This document shows, in pieces, positions 34,062-41,991 of a stretch of DNA of 64,000 nucleotides. Within the stretch, counting starts at the first letter, position 1. Each line of letters begins with the position of its first letter. The DNA lies in contig NZ_JAODTZ010000039.1 of NCBI RefSeq assembly GCF_025399795.1, positions 30,185 to 94,184 of the forward strand, written 5' to 3'. Origin of the DNA: Streptomyces rhizosphaerihabitans. Lineage in GTDB: Bacteria > Actinomycetota > Actinomycetes > Streptomycetales > Streptomycetaceae. The notes beneath the pieces are model-generated. The model was not told the DNA's origin. It did not search any database and saw nothing but the letters and a program-made list of their open reading frames with translations. Both the position numbers and the translations under genes were made by a program.

Positions 34062-34502
34062 CTACGCGTCGGCGAGTTCCGCGTTGGCCCGCTCCGTGAC
34101 GAGGGCCAGCACGCGCCCGGCGGTCGCCAGGTCCTCGGCCGGGATCCCGCCGTACACCCGGGCGGCGATCGCGTTGCCGGCGGTGCGGATCGACTCGAAC
34201 AGCTCCCGGCCGCCGTCCGTGAGGGACACCTGCTCGGGCGTCGGCTCCACCAGGAGCTCGCGTGCCGTCATCTCCTCGACGGTCCGCCGGGCCGCCGACT
34301 CCTCGATCTTCAGTCCGCCGGTCAGCCGGCCCACGAGCCGGGCGCGCTCGACGGTGCCGCCGTTGTCGGATACGGCCCGCAGGGCCACGGACTGCTCGAA
34401 GGTGGTGCCGCTGCGGGCCAGCACCCGCTCCAGGGCGGCGCGGCTCGCGTAGTGGGCGAGGCCGATGACCTGGCCGTTGACGGGGGGAACAGGGGTGGTC
34501 AT
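34062..34502 (-). CDS. MarR-like winged-helix protein (second gene of pair)
   Basis: A 146-residue winged-helix protein. The N-terminal dimerisation helix, a wing region (RLTGGLKIEESAARRTVEEM, then LVEPTPEQVSLTDGGRELF) and a C-terminal helix suggest MarR. It begins two bases after the stop of the MarR gene at 34505, so it is co-transcribed with it. Two MarR-type proteins in one operon may act together or one may antagonise the other. Ligands unknown. Confidence 0.8.
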   Translation of the reverse strand: MTTPVPPVNGQVIGLAHYASRAALERVLARSGTTFEQSVALRAVSDNGGTVERARLVGRLTGGLKIEESAARRTVEEMTARELLVEPTPEQVSLTDGGRELFESIRTAGNAIAARVYGGIPAEDLATAGRVLALVTERANAELADA

Positions 34503-34504
34503 GA

Positions 34505-35041
34505 CTACTCCTCGGGTGAAGCCTCTTCGGAATCGGAAGGGAGGGGAGCCTCGCCGGAACGCGGCTCGGCTCCGGTGTGCGGATCGAGCTGTACGTCGAG
34601 CAGGGCGGCCACCTCGCGGCTGAACGCCCGTGTGCGCTCACCGCCGAGACCGCCCAGTGGTTCGAGAAGCTGCTCCAGCAGGCCCTGGACCACGGTGATC
34701 GCACGGAGGGTGGTCGCGCGCCCGTCCTCGGTGAGGGACAACCGCACCGCACGGGGGTCCGCCGGATCCCGGGTGCGGTCGAGAAGGCCCGCCGTCTCCA
34801 GGGAGCGGGCCAGCTTCGAGACGTAGAGCGGTTCGAGTCCGGTGTGGTCGGCGAGCCGGCGCTGACTGGGCCGATGTCCGTCCCGGTTCATGCTGTACAG
34901 CGACGCCACCAGCGAGTACTGCGCGTGCGTCAGGCCCAGCGGGCCCACGGCCCGGTCGACCGCGACACGCCATTTCATCGACAGGCGCCAGACGAGGAAA
35001 CCGGGCGTCGCGTACTCGGATACCGACTTCGCTGAACTCAT
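34505..35041 (-). CDS. MarR-family transcriptional regulator
   Basis: A 178-residue MarR protein. The recognition helix is in RPSQRRLADHTGLEPLYVSK, and the wing in LDRTRDPADPRAVRLSLTEDG carries the DxR motif of the family. An acidic tail of about 25 residues (SDSEEASPEE) follows. The start is ATG 35041. A palindrome at 35046-35084 directly upstream is probably its own operator. It is first of two regulator genes and divergent from the pirin gene. Confidence 0.92.
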   Translation of the reverse strand: MSSAKSVSEYATPGFLVWRLSMKWRVAVDRAVGPLGLTHAQYSLVASLYSMNRDGHRPSQRRLADHTGLEPLYVSKLARSLETAGLLDRTRDPADPRAVRLSLTEDGRATTLRAITVVQGLLEQLLEPLGGLGGERTRAFSREVAALLDVQLDPHTGAEPRSGEAPLPSDSEEASPEE

Positions 35042-35045
35042 ACAA

Positions 35046-35084
35046 GAAACAGTACATGGCTATTATGTACATGGCTACTGTTTC
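35046..35084. promoter_or_regulatory. MarR-type operator with nested repeats
   Basis: GAAACAGTA (35046-35054) and TACTGTTTC (35076-35084) form a perfect 9-bp inverted repeat. Inside it, GTACATGGCTA occurs twice 15 bases apart, and ATGTACAT is a perfect 8-bp palindrome. It begins five bases from the MarR start, so binding would block its transcription. It lies about 135 bases upstream of pirin. Confidence 0.7.
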
Positions 35085-35182
35085 CTCGAACGGCCCGCCG
35101 TATGGCGTACGGACCTGGGGCCCGTCTCCCGGGCCTCAGTGCCGGTTCTGAGCCAAGTGCCCCTCAATGGGCGGATCGATAG

Positions 35183-35212
35183 CCTGACGAGAGGTCCCCG
35201 ACGGGCTAGGTT
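35183..35212 (+). promoter_or_regulatory. Leaderless promoter of the pirin gene
   Basis: CCTGAC (35183-35188) and TAGGTT (35207-35212) are 18 bases apart, a good Streptomyces housekeeping promoter. The predicted start is about 35219, one base before the ATG, so the mRNA should be leaderless. Confidence 0.6.
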
Positions 35213-35219
35213 GGGCGCC

Positions 35220-36185
35220 ATGAGCAATCTTGATCGGGAGGCGGTTCCCGCCCCCTGCGGTGGCCGCGGGTTCGTGGTGGCCGAGCCGGTGCGCGAACTC
35301 CTCAGCCCCCGCCGGGTCAAGCTCGGCGAGTCCACCGAAGTCCGCCGTCTGCTGCCCAACCTGGGCCGGCGGATGGTCGGCGCGTGGTGCTTCGTCGATC
35401 ACTACGGGCCCGACGACATCGCCGACGAGCCCGGCATGCAGGTTCCGCCGCACCCGCACATGGGCCTGCAGACGGTCAGCTGGCTGCACGAGGGTGAAGT
35501 GCTGCACCGCGACTCCACGGGCAGCCTCCAGACGATCCGCCCGCGCGAACTCGGCCTCATGACCTCGGGTCACGCCATCAGCCACTCCGAGGAGAGCCCC
35601 CGCGAGCACTCCCGCCTGCTGCACGGAGCGCAGCTCTGGGTCGCCCTGCCGGACACCCACCGGCACACCGACCCGCGGTTCGAACACCACGCCGAACTGC
35701 CCGTCGTCACCGCCCCCGGCCTGCGGGCCACGCTCCTGCTGGGCACGCTCGACGGCACGGCCTCGCCCGGCACGACGTACACGCCGATCGTCGGCGCCGA
35801 CCTGGCCCTCGCGAGCGGTGCGGACGTACGCCTGCCGCTGGAGCCCGACTTCGAGTACGCCGTGCTCGCCATGTCCGGTGAGGCCCATGTCGACGGAGTG
35901 CCGGTGGTCCCCGGCTCGATGCTCTACCTCGGCTGCGGCCGCACCGAGCTCCCGCTGCGCGCCACGACGGACGCCGGCCTCATGCTCCTGGGCGGTGAGC
36001 CGTTCGAGGAAGAGCTGATCATGTGGTGGAACTTCATCGGGCGGTCCAACGAGGATATCGCCCAGGCCCGTTCGGACTGGATGAAGGGCTCCCGATTCGG
36101 TGAGGTGGTGGGGTACGACGGGGCACCACTGACCGCTCCCGAACTCCCGCCTGGCCCGCTGAAACCGCGCGGAAGGGTGCGCTGA
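35220..36185 (+). CDS. Pirin family bicupin protein
   Basis: A 321-residue pirin. The metal-binding cupin residues are in VPPHPHMGLQTVSWLHEGEV and SGHAISHSEESP. The C-terminal block WWNFIGRSNEDIAQARSDW leads to LKPRGRVR at the stop. Some pirins have quercetinase activity, others act as iron-dependent cofactors. ATG 35220 fits the leaderless promoter. The C-terminal 55 residues are about three-quarters identical to a fragment at the far right of the window (63561-63746), evidence of a second, truncated pirin there. Confidence 0.93.
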   Translation: MSNLDREAVPAPCGGRGFVVAEPVRELLSPRRVKLGESTEVRRLLPNLGRRMVGAWCFVDHYGPDDIADEPGMQVPPHPHMGLQTVSWLHEGEVLHRDSTGSLQTIRPRELGLMTSGHAISHSEESPREHSRLLHGAQLWVALPDTHRHTDPRFEHHAELPVVTAPGLRATLLLGTLDGTASPGTTYTPIVGADLALASGADVRLPLEPDFEYAVLAMSGEAHVDGVPVVPGSMLYLGCGRTELPLRATTDAGLMLLGGEPFEEELIMWWNFIGRSNEDIAQARSDWMKGSRFGEVVGYDGAPLTAPELPPGPLKPRGRVR

Positions 36186-36246
36186 CCTGGGGTTCCAGCT
36201 CTAGCGCACGCCTCCCGCGGGGCGGCTGTCCCCGCTCGGCACCCGG

Positions 36247-36278
36247 TGTTCCCGAGGGGCGATCGCTCCTCGGGAACA
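36247..36278 (+). terminator. Hairpin after pirin
   Basis: TGTTCCCGAGG (36247-36257) pairs perfectly with CCTCGGGAACA (36268-36278); the 10-base loop contains the palindrome GCGATCGC. Confidence 0.8.
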
Positions 36279-37132
36279 CATCGAGGGACAAAGCTGCGTT
36301 CGCATGTCTCGCCATCTGTAGACGGGTTTAGTCAGCCTGATGCTGACCCAGTGCTGACTTTCCTGACGGAACGTCAGCACTATTGTGTTGCTGTCGCAGC
36401 TGTTGGAGCACCCGCCCCGGAGCTGCCGCTCGCGTGTTGGCCAGGCCGATGCTGACCTTGGTGCCTTGTGCTGGGGCAAGGCACCACCACGTGCCTGGGC
36501 AGCGATGCTGAGGAGAGGTTCGTGACGAGGGGGCTTTGTGGGAATCCGCCAATGCCCCGGCGTGCTGCTGCTGCCCTACTCACCCCTTGGGCGGACCGCC
36601 ATGGGGAGAGTGCAGTTGTAGCGGCGGGTCCCGGAAGCGGCTTGTCGGCAAGTCGGGCTCTGCTTCAGAACGGGTGAGTGGCAGTCAGCAGATTCTTCGT
36701 CTGCTGGTGGTACACGGGTGTGCTGCCTGCTGACCTGCGCAGATGGCGTACGCCAGAGGTTCTGCGCGGTGCTTTGGCCCGCGACTGGTCCGGATCTTGG
36801 ATTGAGAGAGGAGGCAGGATGGTCTCCAGTCGAAGATGAGGCGGACGGTCCCGGCGTGCGGTGCCTCGGTCGTCATCAACGGCCTTGGCTGATTCGCTGG
36901 TTCGGGATCGGAGTGCGGCGAGATGAACAGGCCGGACACGAGGGGGGCCGTCTTTGCTGCGGATTTGGTCGGCGAGCATGTCGAACCATTGACCGTCGTC
37001 GACCTGAGTCGGGCCGACCTTCAGGGCCGCCTGCGGGCGCACGGGTGCCGATGAGGGGCAGGGGCGCCCCTGTCCAGTCGGCGTTCTGTGTGTTCGGATC
37101 CTTGACCCCCGCTCGGCCCTCCATAATGCTGT
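36279..37132. other. 850-base gap without an intact gene
   Basis: GC content and codon pattern are lower than in the neighbours and no frame has convincing codon use. One minus-strand stretch at about 36942-37028 reads ALKVGPTQVDDGQWFDMLAD, which looks like a protein remnant I cannot name. The gap marks the left border of the choline/betaine island and may be an old junction. A GC palindrome (GGGGCGCCCC) lies near 37060-37070. Confidence 0.4.
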
Positions 37133-37168
37133 GTTGCGACACGTGAGATACGTGCCGTAATAAGCAAC
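37133..37168. promoter_or_regulatory. Tandem island operator pair, mscR promoter
   Basis: Boxes at 37133-37149 (GTTGC-N7-GAGAT, 7 of 10 matches to GTTGC-N7-GCAAC) and 37152-37168 (GTGCC-N7-GCAAC, 8 of 10), offset 19 bp. They lie 37-72 bases upstream of the mycothiol formaldehyde dehydrogenase start. Confidence 0.65.
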
Positions 37169-37204
37169 ATTTGAATCAGATCTCGTACCAGCTGAGGAGT
37201 GGCC

Positions 37205-38290
37205 ATGACTCACCAGGTCCGTGCTGTCGTCGCGCGGGGGAAGGGCGCCCCCGTCAGCCTGGAAACGATCATCGTGCCCGACCCCGGCCCGGGCGAGGCG
37301 CTGGTGAAGATCGAAGCCTGCGGGGTCTGTCACACCGATCTGCACTATCGCGAGGGTGGCATCAACGACGACTTCCCGTTCCTGCTGGGCCACGAGGCCG
37401 CGGGTGTCGTGGAGTCGGTGGGGGAGGGCGTCACCGACGTCGCTCCAGGTGACTTCGTCATCCTCAACTGGCGTGCCGTGTGCGGGCAGTGCCGGGCCTG
37501 TCTGCGTGGACGGCCGCAGTACTGCTTCAACACCCACAACGCCAAGCAGAAGATGACCTTGACCGACGGCACCGAGCTGTCCCCGGCCCTGGGTATCGGC
37601 GCGTTCGCGGAGAAGACGCTGGTGGCGGTGGGGCAGTGCACCAAGGTCGACCGGGCGGCATCGGCGGCCGCCGCCGGACTGCTGGGCTGCGGAGTGATGG
37701 CGGGCATCGGCGCGGCCATCAACACCGGCAACGTCGGACGCGGTGACAGCGTGGCGGTCATCGGCTGCGGTGGTGTGGGGGACGCGGCGATCGCCGGCGC
37801 CCGGCTCGCCGGGGCGGCCACCGTCATCGCGGTCGACATCGATGACCGGAAACTCGAGACTGCGAAGAAGGTCGGCGCGACCCACACCGTCAACTCCAAA
37901 CAGGGCGATCCGGTGGAGGCCATCCGCGAGCTGACCGGCGGCTTCGGCGCGGACGTCGTCATCGAGGCGGTCGGCCGCCCGGAGACGTACAAGCAGGCCT
38001 TCTACGCCCGCGACCTGGCCGGCACTGTCGTCCTCGTCGGCGTACCGACCCCGGAGATGAAGCTCGAACTGCCGCTGCTGGACGTCTTCGGCCGGGGCGG
38101 CGCGCTGAAGTCCTCCTGGTACGGCGACTGCCTGCCCTCCCGTGACTTCCCGATGCTCATCGATCTCTACCTGCAGGGCCGACTGGATCTGGACGCCTTC
38201 GTCACGGAGACCATCGCACTGGACGAGGTCGAGAAGGCCTTCGAGCGGATGCACGGCGGCGACGTACTGCGCTCGGTGGTGGTCTTCTGA
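37205..38290 (+). CDS. mscR: S-(hydroxymethyl)mycothiol dehydrogenase (mycothiol-dependent formaldehyde dehydrogenase)
   Basis: A 361-residue zinc alcohol dehydrogenase that oxidises the formaldehyde-mycothiol adduct to S-formylmycothiol. Catalytic zinc ligands are in EACGVCHTDLHYREG and LLGHEAAGVVESVG; the structural zinc Cys are in CGQCRACLRGRPQYC; NAD binding is in VAVIGCGGVGDAAIAGA. ATG 37205 has GAGGAG upstream. Its stop overlaps the next ATG as TGATG. Betaine demethylation by a Rieske oxygenase releases formaldehyde, which explains its place here. Controlled by the tandem boxes upstream. Confidence 0.93.
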   Translation: MTHQVRAVVARGKGAPVSLETIIVPDPGPGEALVKIEACGVCHTDLHYREGGINDDFPFLLGHEAAGVVESVGEGVTDVAPGDFVILNWRAVCGQCRACLRGRPQYCFNTHNAKQKMTLTDGTELSPALGIGAFAEKTLVAVGQCTKVDRAASAAAAGLLGCGVMAGIGAAINTGNVGRGDSVAVIGCGGVGDAAIAGARLAGAATVIAVDIDDRKLETAKKVGATHTVNSKQGDPVEAIRELTGGFGADVVIEAVGRPETYKQAFYARDLAGTVVLVGVPTPEMKLELPLLDVFGRGGALKSSWYGDCLPSRDFPMLIDLYLQGRLDLDAFVTETIALDEVEKAFERMHGGDVLRSVVVF

Positions 38291-38931
38291 TGGCCGGCAT
38301 GGCGGGTGCGCGCATCGAACACCTCGTCACCTCGGGGACGTTCTCCCTGGACGGTGGCACCTGGGACGTCGACAACAATGTCTGGATCATCGGTGACGAC
38401 ACCGAGGCCGTCGTCATCGACGCTGCGCACGACGCCGCGGCGATTGCCGAAGCCCTCGGCGGACGCACGCTGCGGGCCATCGTGTGCACTCACGCCCACA
38501 ACGACCACATCGACGCAGCCCCCGAACTCGCCGACCGTACCGGTGCTCAGATCCTGCTCCACGGCGACGACCTGCCGCTGTGGAAGCAGACCCACCCGGA
38601 GCGGTCACCCGACGGCGAACTGGCCGACGGGCAGGTCGTCACGGTGGCGGGTGTCGAGCTGACCGTGCTGCACACTCCCGGCCACGCCCCCGGCGCGGTG
38701 TGCCTGTACGCGCCGGGCCTGAAGGCACTCTTCAGCGGTGACACGCTCTTCGCGGGCGGACCGGGGGCGACGGGAAGGTCGTACAGCCATTTCGGCACGA
38801 TCGTCGACTCGATCCGGGACCGGCTGCTGACCCTGCCGGGCGACACGGTCGTGCACACCGGTCACGGGGAGACGACCACCATCGCCGCCGAGGCCCCGCA
38901 TCTTCAGGAATGGATCGACCGCGGATTCTGA
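38290..38931 (+). CDS. MBL-fold metallo-hydrolase, probable S-formylmycothiol hydrolase
   Basis: A 213-residue glyoxalase-II-like metallo-beta-lactamase-fold enzyme. The metal motif is CTHAHNDHIDAA (HxHxDH), with later ligands in HTPGHAPGAV and FSGDTLF and HTGHGETT. It overlaps mscR by one base and is commonly found beside it in actinobacteria, where it probably hydrolyses S-formylmycothiol to formate and mycothiol. That role is inferred from context. It converges on sdaA. Confidence 0.9.
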   Translation: MAGMAGARIEHLVTSGTFSLDGGTWDVDNNVWIIGDDTEAVVIDAAHDAAAIAEALGGRTLRAIVCTHAHNDHIDAAPELADRTGAQILLHGDDLPLWKQTHPERSPDGELADGQVVTVAGVELTVLHTPGHAPGAVCLYAPGLKALFSGDTLFAGGPGATGRSYSHFGTIVDSIRDRLLTLPGDTVVHTGHGETTTIAAEAPHLQEWIDRGF

Positions 38932-38933
38932 CC

Positions 38934-38956
38934 GCTGCCGACCGCGCGGCGGCAGC
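38934..38956. terminator. Small hairpin between convergent genes
   Basis: GCTGCCG (38934-38940) pairs with CGGCAGC (38950-38956) around 9 bases, just after the hydrolase stop and before the sdaA stop. Confidence 0.4.
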
Positions 38957-38997
38957 CTCGTCTCGATATTCGAAGACGCTCGGCACTTGTTGACGTC

Positions 38998-40170
38998 TCA
39001 GCACTCGATGACGTTGACCGCGAGGCCGCCGCGCGAGGTCTCCTTGTACTTCACCTTCATGTCGGCACCGGTCTCGCGCATCGTCTTGATGACCTTGTCG
39101 AGCGAGACCACATGGGTGCCGTCGCCGCGCAGCGCCATTCGTGCCGCATTGATCGCCTTGACGGATGCGAGGGCGTTCCGCTCGATGCAGGGGATCTGGA
39201 CCAGGCCTCCGACCGGGTCGCAGGTCAGCCCGAGATTGTGCTCCATGCCGATCTCCGCGGCGTTCTCGACCTGCTCCGGCGTGCCGCCGAGCGCCTCGGC
39301 GAGACCGGCGGCGGCCATGGAGCAGGCGGATCCGACCTCGCCCTGGCAGCCCACCTCGGCCCCGGAGATCGACGCGTTCTCCTTGAACAGCGCCCCCACC
39401 GCGCCGGCGGCGAGCAGAAAGCGGACGGCTCCGTCCTCGTCGGCCCCGGGAACGAAGCGCGTGTAGTAGTGCAGTACCGCGGGCACGATCCCGGCCGCAC
39501 CGTTGGTGGGCGCGGTGACCACGCGACCGCCCGAGGCGTTCTCCTCGTTGACGGCCAGCGCGAAGAGGTTGACCCAGTCCATGATGTGCAGCGGATCCAC
39601 ATCCTGGGAGTCCTCGGCGAGGCTGCGCAGCAGCTGCGGGGTATCGCGGGGCACCTGCAGCCGCCCGGGCAGGGTGGTCTCGGTCCGTGAACAGCCGCGC
39701 TCCACGCACCCCTGCATCACCCTCCAGATCCGCAGCAGGCCGACGCGCACCTCGCTCTCGCTCCGCCGGGACAGCTCGTTGGCGAGCATCACCCTGCTGA
39801 TCGGCAGGCTGGTCTCGTAGGCGCGCAGCAGCAGTTCGGATGCCGAGCCGAAGGGGAGCGGTACCGGAGCGTCGCCGGGCTTGATGCGGTCGGCACCCGT
39901 CGCGCTCCCGTCCACCACGAAGCCCCCGCCCACCGAGTAGTACGTGCGCGCCCTCACCTCGCGGTCATCGTGGTCCCGGGCCGTGAACACCATGCCGTTG
40001 GGGTGGAACGGCAGCGTGCGGCGACGGTGCAGCACCAGGTGCTCGGGCTCGCGGAACTCCACCTCCCGGCGGCCCAGCAGCCGTAACCGGTCGGCCTTCA
40101 TGGACCCGACGGTGTGGGAGCTCGACGGTCCGATGCCCACCTTGAACAGGTCGAAGACGCTGATCGCCAC
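38998..40170 (-). CDS. sdaA: L-serine ammonia-lyase with in-frame internal deletion
   Basis: A 390-residue iron-sulfur serine deaminase making pyruvate and ammonia from serine, the last step of the island's pathway. Usual length is about 455. The N-terminus MAISVFDLFKVGIGPSSSH is standard, but after TVGSMKA (residue 26) the chain jumps to DRLRLLG, missing about 65 residues of the beta domain. Downstream parts are normal: VTAPTNGAAGI, KENASISGAEVGCQGEVGS and CDPVGGLVQIPC with the cluster Cys. GTG 40170 has GAAGGAG upstream. Whether it still works is doubtful. Two island boxes lie just upstream. Confidence 0.88.
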   Translation of the reverse strand: MAISVFDLFKVGIGPSSSHTVGSMKADRLRLLGRREVEFREPEHLVLHRRRTLPFHPNGMVFTARDHDDREVRARTYYSVGGGFVVDGSATGADRIKPGDAPVPLPFGSASELLLRAYETSLPISRVMLANELSRRSESEVRVGLLRIWRVMQGCVERGCSRTETTLPGRLQVPRDTPQLLRSLAEDSQDVDPLHIMDWVNLFALAVNEENASGGRVVTAPTNGAAGIVPAVLHYYTRFVPGADEDGAVRFLLAAGAVGALFKENASISGAEVGCQGEVGSACSMAAAGLAEALGGTPEQVENAAEIGMEHNLGLTCDPVGGLVQIPCIERNALASVKAINAARMALRGDGTHVVSLDKVIKTMRETGADMKVKYKETSRGGLAVNVIEC

Positions 40171-40191
40171 GCCGGCTCCTTCATATGGTGT

Positions 40192-40227
40192 GTTGTTTAT
40201 GGCGCAAAGCGTTGCGTAAAAAGCAAC
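40192..40227. promoter_or_regulatory. Tandem island operator pair, sdaA promoter
   Basis: Boxes at 40192-40208 (GTTGT-N7-GCAAA, 8 of 10) and 40211-40227 (GTTGC-N7-GCAAC, perfect), offset 19 bp and 22-57 bases upstream of sdaA. Confidence 0.75.
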
Positions 40228-40294
40228 ATTGAACGAGGGGTCGGCCTGTCCTCTGGATGCCTTGACAAGGGTTTGGGACCGCCCTCAAACTGAC

Positions 40295-40330
40295 GTTGCG
40301 CTTACCGCAATCCGTTTCGCTATACGCACC
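40295..40330. promoter_or_regulatory. Tandem island operator pair, Rieske ferredoxin promoter
   Basis: Boxes at 40295-40311 (GTTGC-N7-GCAAT, 9 of 10) and 40314-40330 (GTTTC-N7-GCACC, 8 of 10), offset 19 bp and ending eight bases before the ferredoxin start codon, so binding would block transcription or translation start. Confidence 0.7.
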
Positions 40331-40338
40331 GAGGTGTC

Positions 40339-40701
40339 ATGATGATTCCCGCGTGCCTTCTCGTGGATCTGCCGCGAGGCGAGGCCTACCGGCTAGACAT
40401 CGATCCGCCGGTTTCGGTGTTCCACACCGATGACGGCGAGGTCTTCGCCATCGATGACACCTGCACCCACCAGGACGCGTCGCTCGCCGACGGCTGGCTG
40501 GAGGGCTGCGAGGTGGAATGCCCGCTGCATGCTTCGAAGTTCGACCTCCGGACCGGAGCCGTCGACGCTCCGCCGGCCAAGCGTCCGGTCCGCACCCATG
40601 AGGTCCTCATCGAGGACGGCATGATCTACGTCCGGCCGTCCACGGAGGCACCCGACCTGCCGCCCTGTGTTGCGTCCCGGCTCGCCGGAGGTCCCGCGTG
40701 A
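40339..40701 (+). CDS. Rieske-type [2Fe-2S] ferredoxin
   Basis: A 120-residue Rieske ferredoxin. The cluster ligands are CTHQ (Cys, His) and CPLHASKF (Cys, His), with the usual spacing. No membrane anchor or export signal is seen. It is followed at once by a ferredoxin reductase and then a Rieske oxygenase, so it should carry electrons between them. ATG 40339 or 40342 is the start; GAGGTG suits the second slightly better. Its stop overlaps the reductase start. Confidence 0.9.
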   Translation: MMIPACLLVDLPRGEAYRLDIDPPVSVFHTDDGEVFAIDDTCTHQDASLADGWLEGCEVECPLHASKFDLRTGAVDAPPAKRPVRTHEVLIEDGMIYVRPSTEAPDLPPCVASRLAGGPA

Positions 40702-41861
40702 GGACAGTGGCCGTGGTGGGTGCCTCGCTGGCCGGTCTGTCGGCGGCGCGCTCGTTGCGGAAACGGGGGTACGACGGGCGGCTGGTCATCATCGGCGACG
40801 AACCGCACCGCCCGTACGACAGGCCGCCGCTGTCCAAGGAGTTCCTGGCCGGTGACATCGGCGAAGCCGATCTCGCGCTGGAGTCGGACGACGAGGACCT
40901 GCAGGCCGAGTGGCTGCTCGGCGCCCGCGCCGCCGGACTCGACAGCGCGGATCGCGCCGTGCGGCTCGCCGACGGCCGCGAGGTCCGAGCCGACGGCTTC
41001 GTCATCGCGACCGGCGCGGCCGCGCGGACGCTGCCCGGCACCGACGGCCTGGCCGGGGTGCACAGACTGCGCACCCTGGACGACGCCCGCGCCCTGCGGG
41101 ACGAACTGGCCCTGGGCGGGCGGCTGGTCGTGATCGGCGGCGGGTTCATCGGCGCCGAGGTCGCCTCCACCGCCTGCGCTCTCGGACTCGACGTGACGGT
41201 GGTCGAGGCGGCGCCGACGCCGCTCGCCGGACCGCTCGGCGAGACCATGGGCGGCATCGTCTCCGCCCTCCATGCGGACCACGGCGTACGGCTGTTGTGC
41301 GGCGTGGGGGTCAAGGGGCTGAGCGGGGAGAGCCGGGTCGACGCCGTCCTGCTCGAGGACGGCCGCAGTATCCCCGCCGACACCGTCGTCGTCGGTGTCG
41401 GCGCGCGTCCGTGCGTCGAGTGGCTGGAAGGATCCGGCGTCGCGCTCGACAACGGCGTCAAGTGCGGCGCGGACGGCCGCACCAGCCTCGCCGGTGTGGT
41501 CGCCGTCGGTGACTGCGCCTCCTGGTACGACCCCCACGCGGGGATCCACCGCCGCGTCGAGCACTGGACCGGTGCGCGCGAGCGGCCCGACGTGGCCGTG
41601 GCCACGCTGCTGTCGTGGGGTGCGGTGGAACCGGGTGTGCCCCGGCCGCCGTACTTCTGGTCGGACCAATACGGCGTGAAGATCCAGTTCGCCGGTCATT
41701 CAGCCGGTGCCGACAGTGTGACGGTCGAGGAAGGCGTCCCGGGCGACCGCAGTTTTCTGGCCGTCTACCGTCGTGCCGGGCATCCGGTCGCCGTGCTCGC
41801 GATGAACCAGCCGCGGCTTTTCATGCGTTGGCGCAAGCAGCTCACCGCCGCGACATCTTGA
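40698..41861 (+). CDS. FAD-dependent ferredoxin reductase
   Basis: A 387-residue reductase of the oxygenase-coupled NADH-ferredoxin reductase family. FAD binding is at VAVVGASLAGLSAARSLRKRG, the loop DEPHRPYDRPPLSKEFL is diagnostic, NADH binding is at LVVIGGGFIGAEVAS, and the second FAD motif is GVVAVGDCASW. GTG 40698 overlaps the ferredoxin stop (GTGA), showing coupled translation. It would pass electrons from NADH to the Rieske ferredoxin and then to the oxygenase at 41992. Confidence 0.92.
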   Translation: MRTVAVVGASLAGLSAARSLRKRGYDGRLVIIGDEPHRPYDRPPLSKEFLAGDIGEADLALESDDEDLQAEWLLGARAAGLDSADRAVRLADGREVRADGFVIATGAAARTLPGTDGLAGVHRLRTLDDARALRDELALGGRLVVIGGGFIGAEVASTACALGLDVTVVEAAPTPLAGPLGETMGGIVSALHADHGVRLLCGVGVKGLSGESRVDAVLLEDGRSIPADTVVVGVGARPCVEWLEGSGVALDNGVKCGADGRTSLAGVVAVGDCASWYDPHAGIHRRVEHWTGARERPDVAVATLLSWGAVEPGVPRPPYFWSDQYGVKIQFAGHSAGADSVTVEEGVPGDRSFLAVYRRAGHPVAVLAMNQPRLFMRWRKQLTAATS

Positions 41862-41889
41862 CATCATCGATGCGGCATTTCATGCTCCT

Positions 41890-41925
41890 GTTGCGTATAG
41901 CACGCAGCGTTGCTCCATACAAAAC
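41890..41925. promoter_or_regulatory. Tandem island operator pair, oxygenase promoter
   Basis: Boxes at 41890-41906 (GTTGC-N7-ACGCA, 6 of 10, containing TGCGTATAGC) and 41909-41925 (GTTGC-N7-AAAAC, 8 of 10), offset 19 bp, 67-102 bases upstream of the Rieske oxygenase. Confidence 0.6.
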
Positions 41926-41991
41926 GCCGTCCGGAGTCGCTCTTCCCGGCGCGTGAATGACCGATCCACGACGTTCTCCGAGGAGTGCACT

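Noticed and set aside
36718..37146. 142-codon plus-strand frame in the gap before mscR
   Set aside because: Codon use is not that of this genome, no ribosome site is present and the translation (many Cys and Arg) resembles nothing known.
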